DNA of 31,500 nucleotides from an uncultured Spartobacteria bacterium (GCA_938011325.1 CALLUD010000031.1:1-31500); one strand, 5' to 3'. Positions 7,732-15,399 are shown, numbered from the stretch's first letter. Notes: a model not told the origin generated them from the sequence alone. Translations and numbers: made by a program.

Positions 7732-8622
7732 TCAGTCGGTCTTGACCCCGAGCTCGTCCAGGATGCGGTGCAGGTCGTCGTTTCCGTAATACTCGATGGT
7801 GATGGTGCCGGTCTTCTCACCGTGATGGATCACGACGCGCGTCGCGAGGCGGTGCTGCAGGAGGTTCTGGAGATGGAGAATGGCTGGTGCGATTTCGGGC
7901 GCCGACTTTGCCTTGCGCGACGAGGACGACTTTCCTCCGGCGATCTTTGACAAATGCGTCGCCGCGAGCTTCTCGGCCGCACGCACCGAGGCGGACTGCC
8001 GGATGATGATGTCCGCAAGCAGCCGTTGCTCTTCCTTCGATTTCAGCGAGAGCAGCACCTTCGCATGGCCGACGGAAATCCGGCTCTGCCGGACCATGAG
8101 TTGCACTTCCTCGTCGAGATCAAGCAGGCGCATCGAGTTCGCCACCGCGGCACGGCTCTTGCCCACGCGCTTGGAAATCTGCTCCTGCGTCATTCCAAAT
8201 TCCTTCGAGAGTCGCGCGTAGGCCGTCGCTTCTTCGATCGGGTTGAGGTCCTCGCGCTGGAGGTTTTCCACCAGCGCAAGCTCCAGCACCTCCTGGTCGG
8301 TGGCCTTGCGAACAATCGCCGGCGCCTCCTTGAGCCCGACAACCTGCGAGGCCCGCCAGCGCCGCTCACCCGCGATCAACTCAAACTTGTCGCCCGACGC
8401 GCGGACGATGAGCGGCTGGATGATGCCGCGCTCGCGAATGGACTCCACGAGGTCGTTGAGCTGATCGCTGCGAAATTCCTGACGCGGCTGAAGCGGACTC
8501 GGAATGATCTTCTCGAGCGCGATCGACTGCACGCGCTCGCCATCGGCCTCCGCCGGAACAGGCGCAGCAACCCTCGTATTGATGAGGGCGCCAAGTCCTT
8601 TTCCGAGCGCGGGTTTTGCCAT
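7732..8622 (-). CDS. parB: Chromosome partitioning protein ParB
   Basis: A 296-residue ParB/Spo0J protein starting MAKPALGKGLGALI, the usual ParB opening. It has the CTP-binding ParB/sulfiredoxin domain with GERRWRA at residues 85-91 and ENLQREDLNPIEEA at 119-132. A helix-turn-helix region follows (FGMTQEQISKRVGKSRAAVA, 142-161), and a C-terminal dimerisation part ends in YYGNDDLHRILDELG. It loads on parS and works with the ParA ATPase to segregate the origin. Usually parA lies just upstream in the same operon. Here the upstream neighbour is a divergent lipoate-ligase-like gene, so parA must be elsewhere. I found no copy of the TGTTTCACGTGAAACA parS palindrome in the window. Confidence 0.95.
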   Translation of the reverse strand: MAKPALGKGLGALINTRVAAPVPAEADGERVQSIALEKIIPSPLQPRQEFRSDQLNDLVESIRERGIIQPLIVRASGDKFELIAGERRWRASQVVGLKEAPAIVRKATDQEVLELALVENLQREDLNPIEEATAYARLSKEFGMTQEQISKRVGKSRAAVANSMRLLDLDEEVQLMVRQSRISVGHAKVLLSLKSKEEQRLLADIIIRQSASVRAAEKLAATHLSKIAGGKSSSSRKAKSAPEIAPAILHLQNLLQHRLATRVVIHHGEKTGTITIEYYGNDDLHRILDELGVKTD

Positions 8623-8662
8623 GGTCCGCCGAGGTTAGAGAGCCATCCCGGGCAAATCAAAC

Positions 8663-9367
8663 TTGAACATCGCGGACCGCGACATCGATGGTGATTCGGT
8701 GACTCGACCACCGCTTCCACTCTTCAACGAGTTGAATGTGTGGAACTGTGCTCCGGGGCGAAATGGAGCCGAACAAATGGCTCTCGATGAAGTGATGCTG
8801 CGGCTCGCGAAACGGCCAACGTTGCGGCTCTACGAGTGGATCTCGCGCGAAATCACATTTGGTTATCCACAGAAACAAATCGATGTCGTCCGCGACGCAG
8901 GAGACCGAAACGTTACGCGCCGATGCACGGGCGGCGGCATCGTCGAGCACGGGAGCGACCTCACCATCGCACTCGCGGTTCCCGCCACGCATCCCTTCTC
9001 CAAACTCTCGCCGGAGAAAACCTATCGGGACATCCACGCGACCATTCTTGCCGCGCTCGATCTTCCCTCCGCCCGTCTCGCCAGGAAGGAGGATTGCTCT
9101 CGCGGACTCTCGTGTTTTCAACATCCCGCCTGCTTCGACATCATCGATGGCACCCGAAAGATCTGCGGCGGCGCACAGCGGCGATCCCGCGACGGATTTC
9201 TCTATCAGGGAAGTCTCCACGTCTGGCCGGCCGACTTTGCCCACCGCTTCCCGACGATTCTTTCGCAGGCAGTTGCCGACTGGAACCCGCCGCCCGAATG
9301 GGAGGCATTGCGCGACGAACTCGTGCGGGAGAGATACGGGAATCCGCGGTGGAATTCCCGCCGCTGA
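8663..9367 (+). CDS. Lipoate--protein ligase family protein
   Basis: A cofactor transferase of the LplA/LipM/BirA fold, up to 234 residues from TTG 8663. In-frame GTG codons at 8699 and 8741 are equally possible, because the conserved part begins at about LNVWNCAPGRNGAEQMALDE. Family motifs are clear: RRCTGGGIVEHG (residues 86-97 from the TTG) forms the lipoyl-AMP/octanoyl pocket, and GTRKICGGAQRR (163-174) holds the catalytic Lys. Such enzymes attach lipoate or octanoate to 2-oxoacid dehydrogenase or GcvH lysines. Whether this is a ligase or an octanoyltransferase cannot be decided. It is divergent from parB with about 40 bp between the proposed starts. Confidence 0.85.
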   Translation: MNIADRDIDGDSVTRPPLPLFNELNVWNCAPGRNGAEQMALDEVMLRLAKRPTLRLYEWISREITFGYPQKQIDVVRDAGDRNVTRRCTGGGIVEHGSDLTIALAVPATHPFSKLSPEKTYRDIHATILAALDLPSARLARKEDCSRGLSCFQHPACFDIIDGTRKICGGAQRRSRDGFLYQGSLHVWPADFAHRFPTILSQAVADWNPPPEWEALRDELVRERYGNPRWNSRR

Positions 9368-10009
9368 TCAGGGAACCGGCTCGGTGACCTTCGTGCCAGA
9401 GGCGAGCTCTTCGAACGGAATGTCGAGGACGGGATAATCCTTCCAGCCGCGAAAATCGTAGTGCCACCACTCGTAGGGATACGGCTCGAACCCGTGCTTT
9501 GCCATGACCTCCTGGAGTTTCATCATGTTTTTCCGCTGCTCCGGCGTCATGGTCTTCGAATCGCGATGCGCGGCTTCCGTGAAATCGTCGAAGCCCGTGG
9601 GCATCTCGAGTTCGTTGCCCATTTTGTCGACGAGCGTCACATCCACCGCCGTGCCCCGCGTGTGCCGGCCGCGATTTACCGCGGGATTCGACACGTAACG
9701 CTCATCCTGGATGAGGTCCCACATCTTCTGCTGCACCGACAGCGGGCGATATCCGTCGAAAATTTTCAGTCCGAGGCCCTCCTCCCACAGCTCCGCCTGC
9801 ACTTTGCGCAGCGCCTCCGCCACGTCCCGATGCACCCACGCGGCCGGAAATGGATACAGCACCTCGCCCGTGAAGTTGTAGCGGGTCGCGTAGGGAATCT
9901 CGGCCAGCAATGGCGGACTGATCTCTCCGATCGACACCAGTCCATGCTCGATCGGCTCCGCGCGGGCGATCGCAAGGACCGCCCACAACGCGACGAAGAC
10001 ACGTCTCAT
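9368..10009 (-). CDS. D-alanyl-D-alanine dipeptidase (VanX/DdpX-like, M15D)
   Basis: A 213-residue zinc peptidase with an N-terminal signal peptide (MRRVFVALWAVLAIARA), so probably periplasmic. M15D hallmarks are YATRYNF at 40-46, FDGYRPLSVQ with the substrate-binding Arg88, zinc ligands His116 and Asp123 in GRHTRGTAVD, and the catalytic Glu180 with third ligand His183 in EWWHYDF. It cleaves free D-Ala-D-Ala; in most bacteria this serves peptidoglycan dipeptide recycling, and in vancomycin-resistant strains VanX acts inside the cell. Nothing else of a van cluster is present, so resistance is not implied. Its ATG overlaps the stop of the 3D-domain lipoprotein gene as ATGA (10006-10009), so the two are translated together. 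Confidence 0.92.
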   Translation of the reverse strand: MRRVFVALWAVLAIARAEPIEHGLVSIGEISPPLLAEIPYATRYNFTGEVLYPFPAAWVHRDVAEALRKVQAELWEEGLGLKIFDGYRPLSVQQKMWDLIQDERYVSNPAVNRGRHTRGTAVDVTLVDKMGNELEMPTGFDDFTEAAHRDSKTMTPEQRKNMMKLQEVMAKHGFEPYPYEWWHYDFRGWKDYPVLDIPFEELASGTKVTEPVP

Positions 10010-10500
10010 CGAATCTCCGGATAACGCGCCTTCAGCTCGGCGAGGATGCGTTTCGCGGTGCTCGACTTGTTCTGCTTGAGCATGGACGCGCTCGCGTTCG
10101 GGCTGCCCCAGCGCAGAATCTCGATCGTCACGTAATGCGAACCGGGATCGGGCAGCCGCGCGACGGGCGGACGATAAAGCAGGATCGCGTTCCTGCCGAC
10201 GATGTCGTCGGTGAAATCATCCACCTCGTAGAGGTCGCCGGTGGCCAGCACTCGAAACAACGTGCCCGCCGGCCAGCGAGACCAATCCGCAGCCGCGCTG
10301 GAAATTGCACCGCTCCTGTAACGCGTGCCGCGCGCCGTCACCAGGGGTTCATTCGGATCGCTCGACGCGCCCGCATAGGAAGTCACCGTAACCTTCTGGT
10401 AGGTATCGCGACCAAGGTAGGGCTCGACCGGTTTCTGCGGGGAGGCACATCCGGCGAGCGCGAGACAAACGCAAAAGAAAACGGTCCTGTGCACGGCCAA
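10006..10500 (-). CDS. Small lipoprotein with 3D-like (double-psi beta-barrel) domain
   Basis: A 164-residue protein with a lipoprotein signal (VHRTVFFCVCLALAGC, lipid-attached Cys18). The mature part resembles 3D-domain proteins of the MltA/Rpf-like double-psi barrel group. VTVTSYAGASSDPN is followed by GTRYRSGAISSAAADW, PAGTLFRV and then YEVDDFTDDIVGRN, with the Asp-rich stretch where 3D domains have their three acidic residues. These domains cut or bind peptidoglycan glycan strands. The pairing with the downstream D-Ala-D-Ala dipeptidase (ATGA overlap) supports a wall-turnover role. The domain call is by pattern and moderately sure. An in-frame GTG at 10494 is an alternative start. Confidence 0.7.
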   Translation of the reverse strand: MAVHRTVFFCVCLALAGCASPQKPVEPYLGRDTYQKVTVTSYAGASSDPNEPLVTARGTRYRSGAISSAAADWSRWPAGTLFRVLATGDLYEVDDFTDDIVGRNAILLYRPPVARLPDPGSHYVTIEILRWGSPNASASMLKQNKSSTAKRILAELKARYPEIR

Positions 10501-10540
10501 GACCCCTAGAAAATGCCGCGCGGGATGGCGAGTGATTTCC

Positions 10541-11857
10541 TTAGTCGGGCATCACTGCCGTCGGCGCCAGAATCGCATCGCTCATGCCGTGCAGGAGTTT
10601 CTTGTCCTGCGGACAGATCGTCGCCAGCGCACCGGCGCATTTCACCCGTCCCTCGCCCGGGAAATAATACGGGCAGAGTCGCACGCGACCTTTCATCGTC
10701 ACGATCGTGTCGCCATCGAGCCACGGATGCTCGATCACGCGGCCCTTGTGAAATTGCTGGAGCAGATATGGCTGCGTCGGCCAGGCCTCAAGCGCCGCGT
10801 GGAGCGCATCGCGCCATTCGCCCTGCGGCACGTCCTGCGCGACCACCACGCCACGCGATCCCCACGCGGTTTCGCTGAACCCGCTCACTTTCAGAATCAG
10901 CTCCCGTTCCTTCTGGCTCATCGCCGCGACCTCGTCCCAGCTTTGCGCCTCGAGCCGCGGCAGCACCGCGTGTGGCGGAAGCGGTTCCGGATTTACCAGC
11001 CAGGTGTAGGGAATGACCTTTTTCAGCGCCGCGAACGACTTCGCGCCCAGTTCGCGCGTCCAGTATCCCTCCAGCGGCCGCAGCCAGAACAGGGCGAACC
11101 AAAGCTTCTCCTCGAGCTGCGGCTTGAAGGGCGGCGTGATGTGCACTTCGCCGGCTCGCGCGCGCTCCATGAGCTGCCCGGCACAGCGGACGTTCGCGAG
11201 GTCGAACAGCTCGAAAAACCGATAGACCCGCGGCTGCCAGTCGTCGCGCGGGGAGTCGTCCACCACCCGATAGGCTCCCGGGCGTCCGCTCGACTCGTTC
11301 AACTTCCCCGCCAGCCATTCCATCTCGGGCCGGTAGGTCGCGGCCTCCTCCGAGACAACAACGTCCCCGCCCGGAAAAATCTCCGCGAACCCCTTCAACA
11401 TCCCCTCGGGCCCGCCAAGCACGTCCTCATCGAGTGCCGCGTATTCCGCGCCCAGCCATGCCGTGAGCCCGATGCCGCCCGGCACGCTGTCGAGCTCGGC
11501 AATCGTGAAGCCGTCCTCGGTAAGCACGAGGTCCGGTCGAATCACCCGCGGAACCTCGTCGCGAAAAATCCGCTCCCGCGAAAGTGCGATCAATTCGGCG
11601 GGCTTGCCGCGATCAAGCAACTCCGCGATCCACCCCGGCTGCCGCCCGTCAACACTCAGCCGATACAGCTGATTGCACGCCTTGATGAACTGGTGGAGGC
11701 GAAACCCCAGCTGATCGAGCTCCGCGGCGAACTTCCGCGAGATCGGAAAGGCGCGCGGCGAAATCCGCCAGCCCTTTTCGTGGAACAAACCACCCTCGGG
11801 CAGCGCATCGCGAATTCTCCTCGCACGCGCGAGTTCGTTGTCGACCACCGCACTCAC
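10541..11857 (-). CDS. ATP-grasp-like protein of unknown function
   Basis: A 438-residue protein. The GTG start at 11857 overlaps the stop of ruvA (sequence ATGTGA), so it is translationally coupled to ruvA; the frame stays open upstream only inside ruvA. The sequence resembles circularly permuted ATP-grasp or glutathionylspermidine-synthase-like proteins. PDLVLTEDGFTIAELDSVPG at 108-127 has an acidic pair (E121, D123). FKPQLEEKLWFA is at 244-255. LILKVSGFSETAWGSRGVVV at 320-339 looks like the nucleotide-binding Lys and Gly-rich loop. No signal peptide or membrane span is present. If correct it would ligate a carboxylate and an amine at the expense of ATP; substrate unknown. I do not recognise a named family, and the fold call is inference. 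Confidence 0.6.
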   Translation of the reverse strand: MSAVVDNELARARRIRDALPEGGLFHEKGWRISPRAFPISRKFAAELDQLGFRLHQFIKACNQLYRLSVDGRQPGWIAELLDRGKPAELIALSRERIFRDEVPRVIRPDLVLTEDGFTIAELDSVPGGIGLTAWLGAEYAALDEDVLGGPEGMLKGFAEIFPGGDVVVSEEAATYRPEMEWLAGKLNESSGRPGAYRVVDDSPRDDWQPRVYRFFELFDLANVRCAGQLMERARAGEVHITPPFKPQLEEKLWFALFWLRPLEGYWTRELGAKSFAALKKVIPYTWLVNPEPLPPHAVLPRLEAQSWDEVAAMSQKERELILKVSGFSETAWGSRGVVVAQDVPQGEWRDALHAALEAWPTQPYLLQQFHKGRVIEHPWLDGDTIVTMKGRVRLCPYYFPGEGRVKCAGALATICPQDKKLLHGMSDAILAPTAVMPD

Positions 11858-12456
11858 ATCAGAATCTTCAACGCCTGGCGAACGAGCGTCTCGGAATCGC
11901 TCTCCGCTCCGGAGTCGAGCACGCGCTTCACCGCCTTGTGGGCCTCGACCTGCTTGTAGCCGAGCGAAATGAGGGCGAGCACCGCGTCGTGCACCGCGCT
12001 CTGCTGCGGGGTCGGCGCATTCTTCGCACTCGACGCCTCCCATTCCGCCGCGACGCCAAGCTTGTCCTTCAGCTCGAGCACGACACGCTCGGCCGTTTTC
12101 TTCCCGACTCCGCTGATCTTGGAAATCGCCGCCACGTCACCGGCCACGACCGCAGCCTTGAAATGCTCCACGCTCATTCCGCTGAGAATTGCCAGCGCGA
12201 GCTTCGGCCCGACGCCGCTCACGTGGTGAACGAGCAGCCGGTAGAGATCCCGCTCCTCACGAGTCCAGAACCCGATCAGCAAATGCTCGTCCTCGCGCAC
12301 AACCAGCTGGGTGAGGATCCGGATCGTCGCACCCGGGGCAGGGAGCCGGTCGAAACTCGAAAGCGGAATCAAAACCTGGTAGCCGACTCCACCGACATTG
12401 ACGACAATCTGCGTTGGCAGAGCTTCCTCCAGGCGGCCTTCCAGAAAGGTAATCAT
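11854..12456 (-). CDS. ruvA: Holliday junction branch migration protein RuvA
   Basis: A 200-residue RuvA. The start MITFLEGRLEEALPTQIVVN matches the N-terminal OB-fold of the family, although the frame stays open further upstream. Two helix-hairpin-helix motifs follow, GVGPKLA (81-87) and GVGKKTA (116-122). The flexible linker is SSAKNAPTPQQS, and the C-terminal domain III (ALISLGYKQVEAHKAVKRVL) contacts RuvB. RuvA tetramers bind four-way junctions and load the RuvB motor in recombinational repair. ruvB and ruvC are not in the window. The downstream gene starts inside the ruvA stop. The ATG of ruvA shares a CATG with the ATG of the divergent gene at 12455. Confidence 0.96.
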   Translation of the reverse strand: MITFLEGRLEEALPTQIVVNVGGVGYQVLIPLSSFDRLPAPGATIRILTQLVVREDEHLLIGFWTREERDLYRLLVHHVSGVGPKLALAILSGMSVEHFKAAVVAGDVAAISKISGVGKKTAERVVLELKDKLGVAAEWEASSAKNAPTPQQSAVHDAVLALISLGYKQVEAHKAVKRVLDSGAESDSETLVRQALKILM

Positions 12457-13090
12457 GCGATCGCACACGACTAGCAGACCGACACGAAAAGACAAACGCG
12501 CGTGGCTCATCTCCCTGCTGCTTTTCTGTGTCATCGCAGTGGCCCGGGGTCTCGACGACGAGGCGCGCTGGTTGCTTCTGCCCGAGCCGGCCTTCATGCA
12601 CCCGGACTTTGAAATCGAGATCCCCGGCACCACCAGGACCGTGCTCACCCCCGTGCTGGTAAAGGGCGACAAGGCAACCACCCTCGAAAAGGAAACCTAC
12701 GAGCAGCTCGGCCTCAACCTCGACTCGATCCGCCGCGTCGCCCGGCGCTCCGCCTCCAGCCTGCTTGCGACGCTCGAGCCGAAGGTTGCCCGCGATGAGC
12801 AGGGCGTCGTCGCATTTGCCGTGCTGGAATCGGAAAGCCCCGGCGTGGCGGGCACGGTGCTGGCGCCCGATTTCATCGACAAATTCCGGGACCTGCTCGG
12901 CCCCGACCTGCTGGTGGCGATTCCCAACCGCTTCCGCGTTTACGTATATCCCGCGCTCGCCTCGCGATTCGAAAACACCGCCGACCTCGTGCTGCGCGAC
13001 TACGAGCTCTCCGCATACCCGGTCAGCCGGGAGGTCTTCCGCATCACGCCGGATGGCCTGGAGGCGGTCGGCGCCTTCCAGGATCGCTGA
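12455..13090 (+). CDS. Hypothetical exported or membrane-anchored protein
   Basis: A 211-residue protein of unknown function. ATG 12455 is the only ATG that includes the hydrophobic segment (AWLISLLLFCVIAVA, residues about 17-30), and AAAGG stands five bases upstream, so this start is well supported. The body is compact and mixed alpha/beta: VLTPVLVKGDKATTLEKETY, SLLATLEPKVARDEQGVVAF, then DLLGPDLLVAIPNRFRVYVY near residues 149-168, and YELSAYPVSREVFRITPDGL at the end. The PDLLVAIPNR region recalls DUF1444/YtpQ proteins, but the match is too weak to name. It probably faces the periplasm behind an uncleaved or cleaved signal anchor. It is followed 50 bp later by hpt. Confidence 0.65.
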   Translation: MRSHTTSRPTRKDKRAWLISLLLFCVIAVARGLDDEARWLLLPEPAFMHPDFEIEIPGTTRTVLTPVLVKGDKATTLEKETYEQLGLNLDSIRRVARRSASSLLATLEPKVARDEQGVVAFAVLESESPGVAGTVLAPDFIDKFRDLLGPDLLVAIPNRFRVYVYPALASRFENTADLVLRDYELSAYPVSREVFRITPDGLEAVGAFQDR

Positions 13091-13140
13091 TTCGTTCTTC
13101 CGATTCCCCCGGCTCTTCCCTACGCTCGCCCTCGCCATCC

Positions 13141-13686
13141 ATGCTCGAGGACATCCGGAAAATTCTCTTTCACGAATCGACGATTCTCAGCCGGCTCGAC
13201 GAGCTCGCCCACGACATCACGATCGACTACCGCGGCAAGGACCTCACGGTCATCGCGATCCTGAACGGCAGTTTTGTCTTCATGGCGGATCTCCTCCGCC
13301 GCGTGCCGCTTCCCCTGCAGGTCGAGTGCCTCAGCGTTTCGAGCTATCACGGCACGCAATCAACCGGCATGGTGAGATTCCGCCAGACCGAGCTGGCGAG
13401 TTTTCAGGACCGCCACGTTCTGCTCCTCGACGACATTCTCGACAGCGGGCACACGCTGCATGCGATCCGCGAACGCCTGGGCCAGGGCGGCGCACTGAGC
13501 ATCCGCACCTGCGTGCTGCTTCGCAAGGAAGTCGAGCGCATCCGCGAAGTGGACGCCGATTACGTCGGCTTCAACATTCCGAACGAATTCGTCGTCGGCT
13601 ACGGCCTCGATTACATGGAGAAATACCGGAATCTCCCCTTCGTCGGCGTGCTCACCGACGAGGCGATCGCCCGCGGCCGAGCATGA
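13141..13686 (+). CDS. hpt: Hypoxanthine phosphoribosyltransferase
   Basis: A 181-residue type I phosphoribosyltransferase that salvages hypoxanthine (and often guanine) with PRPP to give IMP or GMP in the cytosol. The PRPP-binding loop is LLLDDILDSGHTL at residues 94-106. LNGSFVFMADLLR (41-53) and SSYHGTQSTG (67-76) are the usual flexible-loop and substrate elements. The C-terminal VGFNIPNEFVVGYGLDYMEK and RNLPFVGVL are typical of bacterial HPRT. The length is normal. Its TGA overlaps the ATG of the moaD-like gene (ATGA, 13683-13686). Confidence 0.95.
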   Translation: MLEDIRKILFHESTILSRLDELAHDITIDYRGKDLTVIAILNGSFVFMADLLRRVPLPLQVECLSVSSYHGTQSTGMVRFRQTELASFQDRHVLLLDDILDSGHTLHAIRERLGQGGALSIRTCVLLRKEVERIREVDADYVGFNIPNEFVVGYGLDYMEKYRNLPFVGVLTDEAIARGRA

Positions 13687-13928
13687 CCATCAAGGTCGAG
13701 TTCTACTCGGTTCTGCGCGACATCACCGGATGCGCGGAACTCGAAGTGCCGGTCCCGGAAGGAATGACGGTCGGCTCGCTGCTGGAGGGACTCTACGAGC
13801 AATTTCCAAAGCTCGCCGAATGGAACGACCGGCTGTTGCTCGCGGCGGATCTCGATTACGTGGAGCGCAGTCACGTGATTCGCGCCGGCGAGATCATTTC
13901 CGTGATGCCTCCCGTGCAGGGCGGTTAG
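13683..13928 (+). CDS. MoaD/ThiS family sulfur-carrier protein
   Basis: An 81-residue ubiquitin-like beta-grasp protein. It starts MTIKVEFYSVLRDITGCAEL and ends MPPVQGG; the C-terminal Gly-Gly is the site that is adenylated and then thiocarboxylated in this family. The length and the PPVQGG end fit the small subunit of molybdopterin synthase (MoaD) better than ThiS. No other molybdenum-cofactor gene is in the window, so the pathway is not proven. It is translationally coupled to hpt by a 4-bp overlap and converges with rmuC. Confidence 0.85.
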   Translation: MTIKVEFYSVLRDITGCAELEVPVPEGMTVGSLLEGLYEQFPKLAEWNDRLLLAADLDYVERSHVIRAGEIISVMPPVQGG

Positions 13929-13932
13929 GCTG

Positions 13933-13951
13933 CCGGCAACACCGTTGGCGG
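13933..13951. terminator. Possible hairpin between convergent genes
   Basis: CCGGCAAC, loop ACC, GTTGGCGG forms an 8-position stem with one G-G mismatch, in the 24-bp gap between the ends of the moaD-like gene and rmuC. There is no T run on either side, so if it ends transcription it is not a standard intrinsic terminator. The call is tentative. Confidence 0.3.
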
Positions 13952-13952
13952 G

Positions 13953-15179
13953 CTAGGCGTCGTTCGACTCGCTGAGCAATCGACGGGGCGCGAGATCGAT
14001 CTCCGGCGGCGTGACCACCTCGCTGTCGCCCGAAGCGGCCCCGAGTTTCTTTAGTTCGCGCGCCTTCGAGAGGACGTAGCGCTCGAGGCTGCCCACCGCG
14101 GCGTTGTAGGCGGTCGTGGCGGAATTCAAGCCGCGCCCGATTTTCGCGAAGTGCTCGGTGTAGGTCACAATGCGATCGTGAAGCTCGCGGCCGGCCTGGG
14201 AAATTTCGCGGGCGTTCTCGGTCATTCGCTCCTGCTTCCATCCGTAATGCACCGCCTGCAGCAGCGCGATGAACGTCATCGGCGACGCCGGGATCACGCG
14301 CCGGTCGATTGCGCGCTCGAGGAGCGTGGGATCATTCTCGATGGCCGCCGTGAACGCCGTCTCGAGCGGCATGAACATCACCACGATCTCCGGCGAGTTT
14401 TCGAACTGCGCCCAGTAGGCCTTGCTGGCGAGCGCATCGATGTGATTCCGCACCTGCCTCGCGTGCGCCTTGAGCTGGGCGGCTCGCGTCGCGTCGTCCG
14501 TCGCCTCGAGCGCCCCGAGATACGCCTCGAGCGCCACCTTCGAATCGACGATGATCGTTTTCCCGCCCGGCAAATGGACGATCATGTCCGGTCGCAACCG
14601 CCCGGCGTCGGATTCCACGCTCGTCTGCTCGGTGAAATCGCAATGCTCGAGCATGCCCACCATTTCCACGACCCGGCGGAGGGAAATCTCACCCCAGCGA
14701 CCACGCGTCGCCGGCGCATGCAGGGCGCGCACGAGATTCGCCGTTTCGGTCTGCAGCCGAAGCTGGCCCTCGCCGAGATTCCCGATCTGCTGTCGCAGGC
14801 TGGCGTAGGCCTCGATCCGCTCCTTCTCCAGCCCCCGCACGGCCTCACTGAATTTTTCCAGCTGCTCGCGCATCGGCTTCACCACGGCATCGACCGCCTC
14901 GCGCTTCTGCTCGAAATCACCTTTCGCCAGTTCGAGAAAGCGCTGGTTGTTCTCCTGCAGGGCCGCCAGCGAGAGCGCCTTGAACTCCTCCGCGAGCTTC
15001 GCTCGCGACGCCTCGACCATCGCCAGTTTCTCCGACGCCGCGTTCCGCTCCGCCTCCAGCAGCGTCTCCACGCGCACCCGCTCCGCACGGGCCTCGGCAA
15101 GGCTCGCGCTCATTCGAAAGCAGATGATCGCGAGCACGACCACCGCCACGAAGAGGACCAGCGCAAGGAGTTCCACCAT
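13953..15179 (-). CDS. rmuC: DNA recombination protein RmuC
   Basis: A 408-residue RmuC-family protein. An N-terminal membrane segment (VELLALVLFVAVVVLAIICF) is followed by a long coiled coil (about residues 25-150, for example EARAERVRVETLLEAERNAA). The RmuC endonuclease-like domain follows, with RGRWGEISLRRVVEMVGML, RPDMIVHLPGGKTIIVDSKV (the PD-(D/E)xK-like VDSK core) and QFENSPEIVVMFMPLETAF. E. coli RmuC limits recombination at inverted repeats; its exact reaction is not known. The protein is anchored to the inner membrane. The length and order are as in the family. Confidence 0.93.
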   Translation of the reverse strand: MVELLALVLFVAVVVLAIICFRMSASLAEARAERVRVETLLEAERNAASEKLAMVEASRAKLAEEFKALSLAALQENNQRFLELAKGDFEQKREAVDAVVKPMREQLEKFSEAVRGLEKERIEAYASLRQQIGNLGEGQLRLQTETANLVRALHAPATRGRWGEISLRRVVEMVGMLEHCDFTEQTSVESDAGRLRPDMIVHLPGGKTIIVDSKVALEAYLGALEATDDATRAAQLKAHARQVRNHIDALASKAYWAQFENSPEIVVMFMPLETAFTAAIENDPTLLERAIDRRVIPASPMTFIALLQAVHYGWKQERMTENAREISQAGRELHDRIVTYTEHFAKIGRGLNSATTAYNAAVGSLERYVLSKARELKKLGAASGDSEVVTPPEIDLAPRRLLSESNDA

Positions 15180-15239
15180 TGCCTCCGACCCTACACAGCC
15201 CGCCGAAAATCGAAAGCCCGCACTCCCTCGCAGCCCGCG

Positions 15240-15325
15240 GGAAGCTTCCGGTAACCATGGAAGCCTGCCGTCGGCAGCCCCGGGATCCCCTCAATCAAAG
15301 GAGCCGCCGTCTGACGGCTTTTTTT
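15240..15325 (+). ncRNA. Candidate small RNA ending in an orphan terminator
   Basis: Between the divergent rmuC and response-regulator genes the plus strand shows two hairpins and then a T run. The first is CTGCC-GTC-GGCAG at 15265-15277; the second is the intrinsic terminator at 15306-15325. The terminator lies upstream of the response-regulator promoter, and the nearest plus-strand gene before it ends about 1.4 kb away, so it must stop some other transcript. I see no open frame with a convincing start, and no match to 6S, SRP RNA or tmRNA. The 5' end is a guess and no clear promoter was found. Confidence 0.3.
15306..15325 (+). terminator. Rho-independent terminator
   Basis: GCCGT, loop CTG, ACGGC followed directly by seven T. 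This is the clearest intrinsic terminator in the window and works only on the plus strand, since no T run precedes it on the other side. No plus-strand gene lies just upstream. Confidence 0.7.
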
Positions 15326-15350
15326 GTGCCCACATTCAGACCCGGGGAGC

Positions 15351-15379
15351 TTGCTCAACCCGGTTTGCCTCCCTATAAG
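15351..15379 (+). promoter_or_regulatory. Sigma-70-type promoter for the response regulator
   Basis: TTGCTC at 15351-15356 and TATAAG at 15374-15379 are separated by 17 bp; the -10 box matches the consensus at five of six positions and the -35 at three of six. Transcription would begin near 15386, about 14 nt before the ATG at 15400. This is inferred from sequence pattern only. Confidence 0.5.
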
Positions 15380-15399
15380 CACGAACGGTTCACACACCA

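Noticed and set aside
9368..10009. VanX-like gene considered as a vancomycin-resistance marker
   Set aside because: No vanH, vanA-type ligase or vanRS lies nearby, and the signal peptide points to periplasmic dipeptide turnover.
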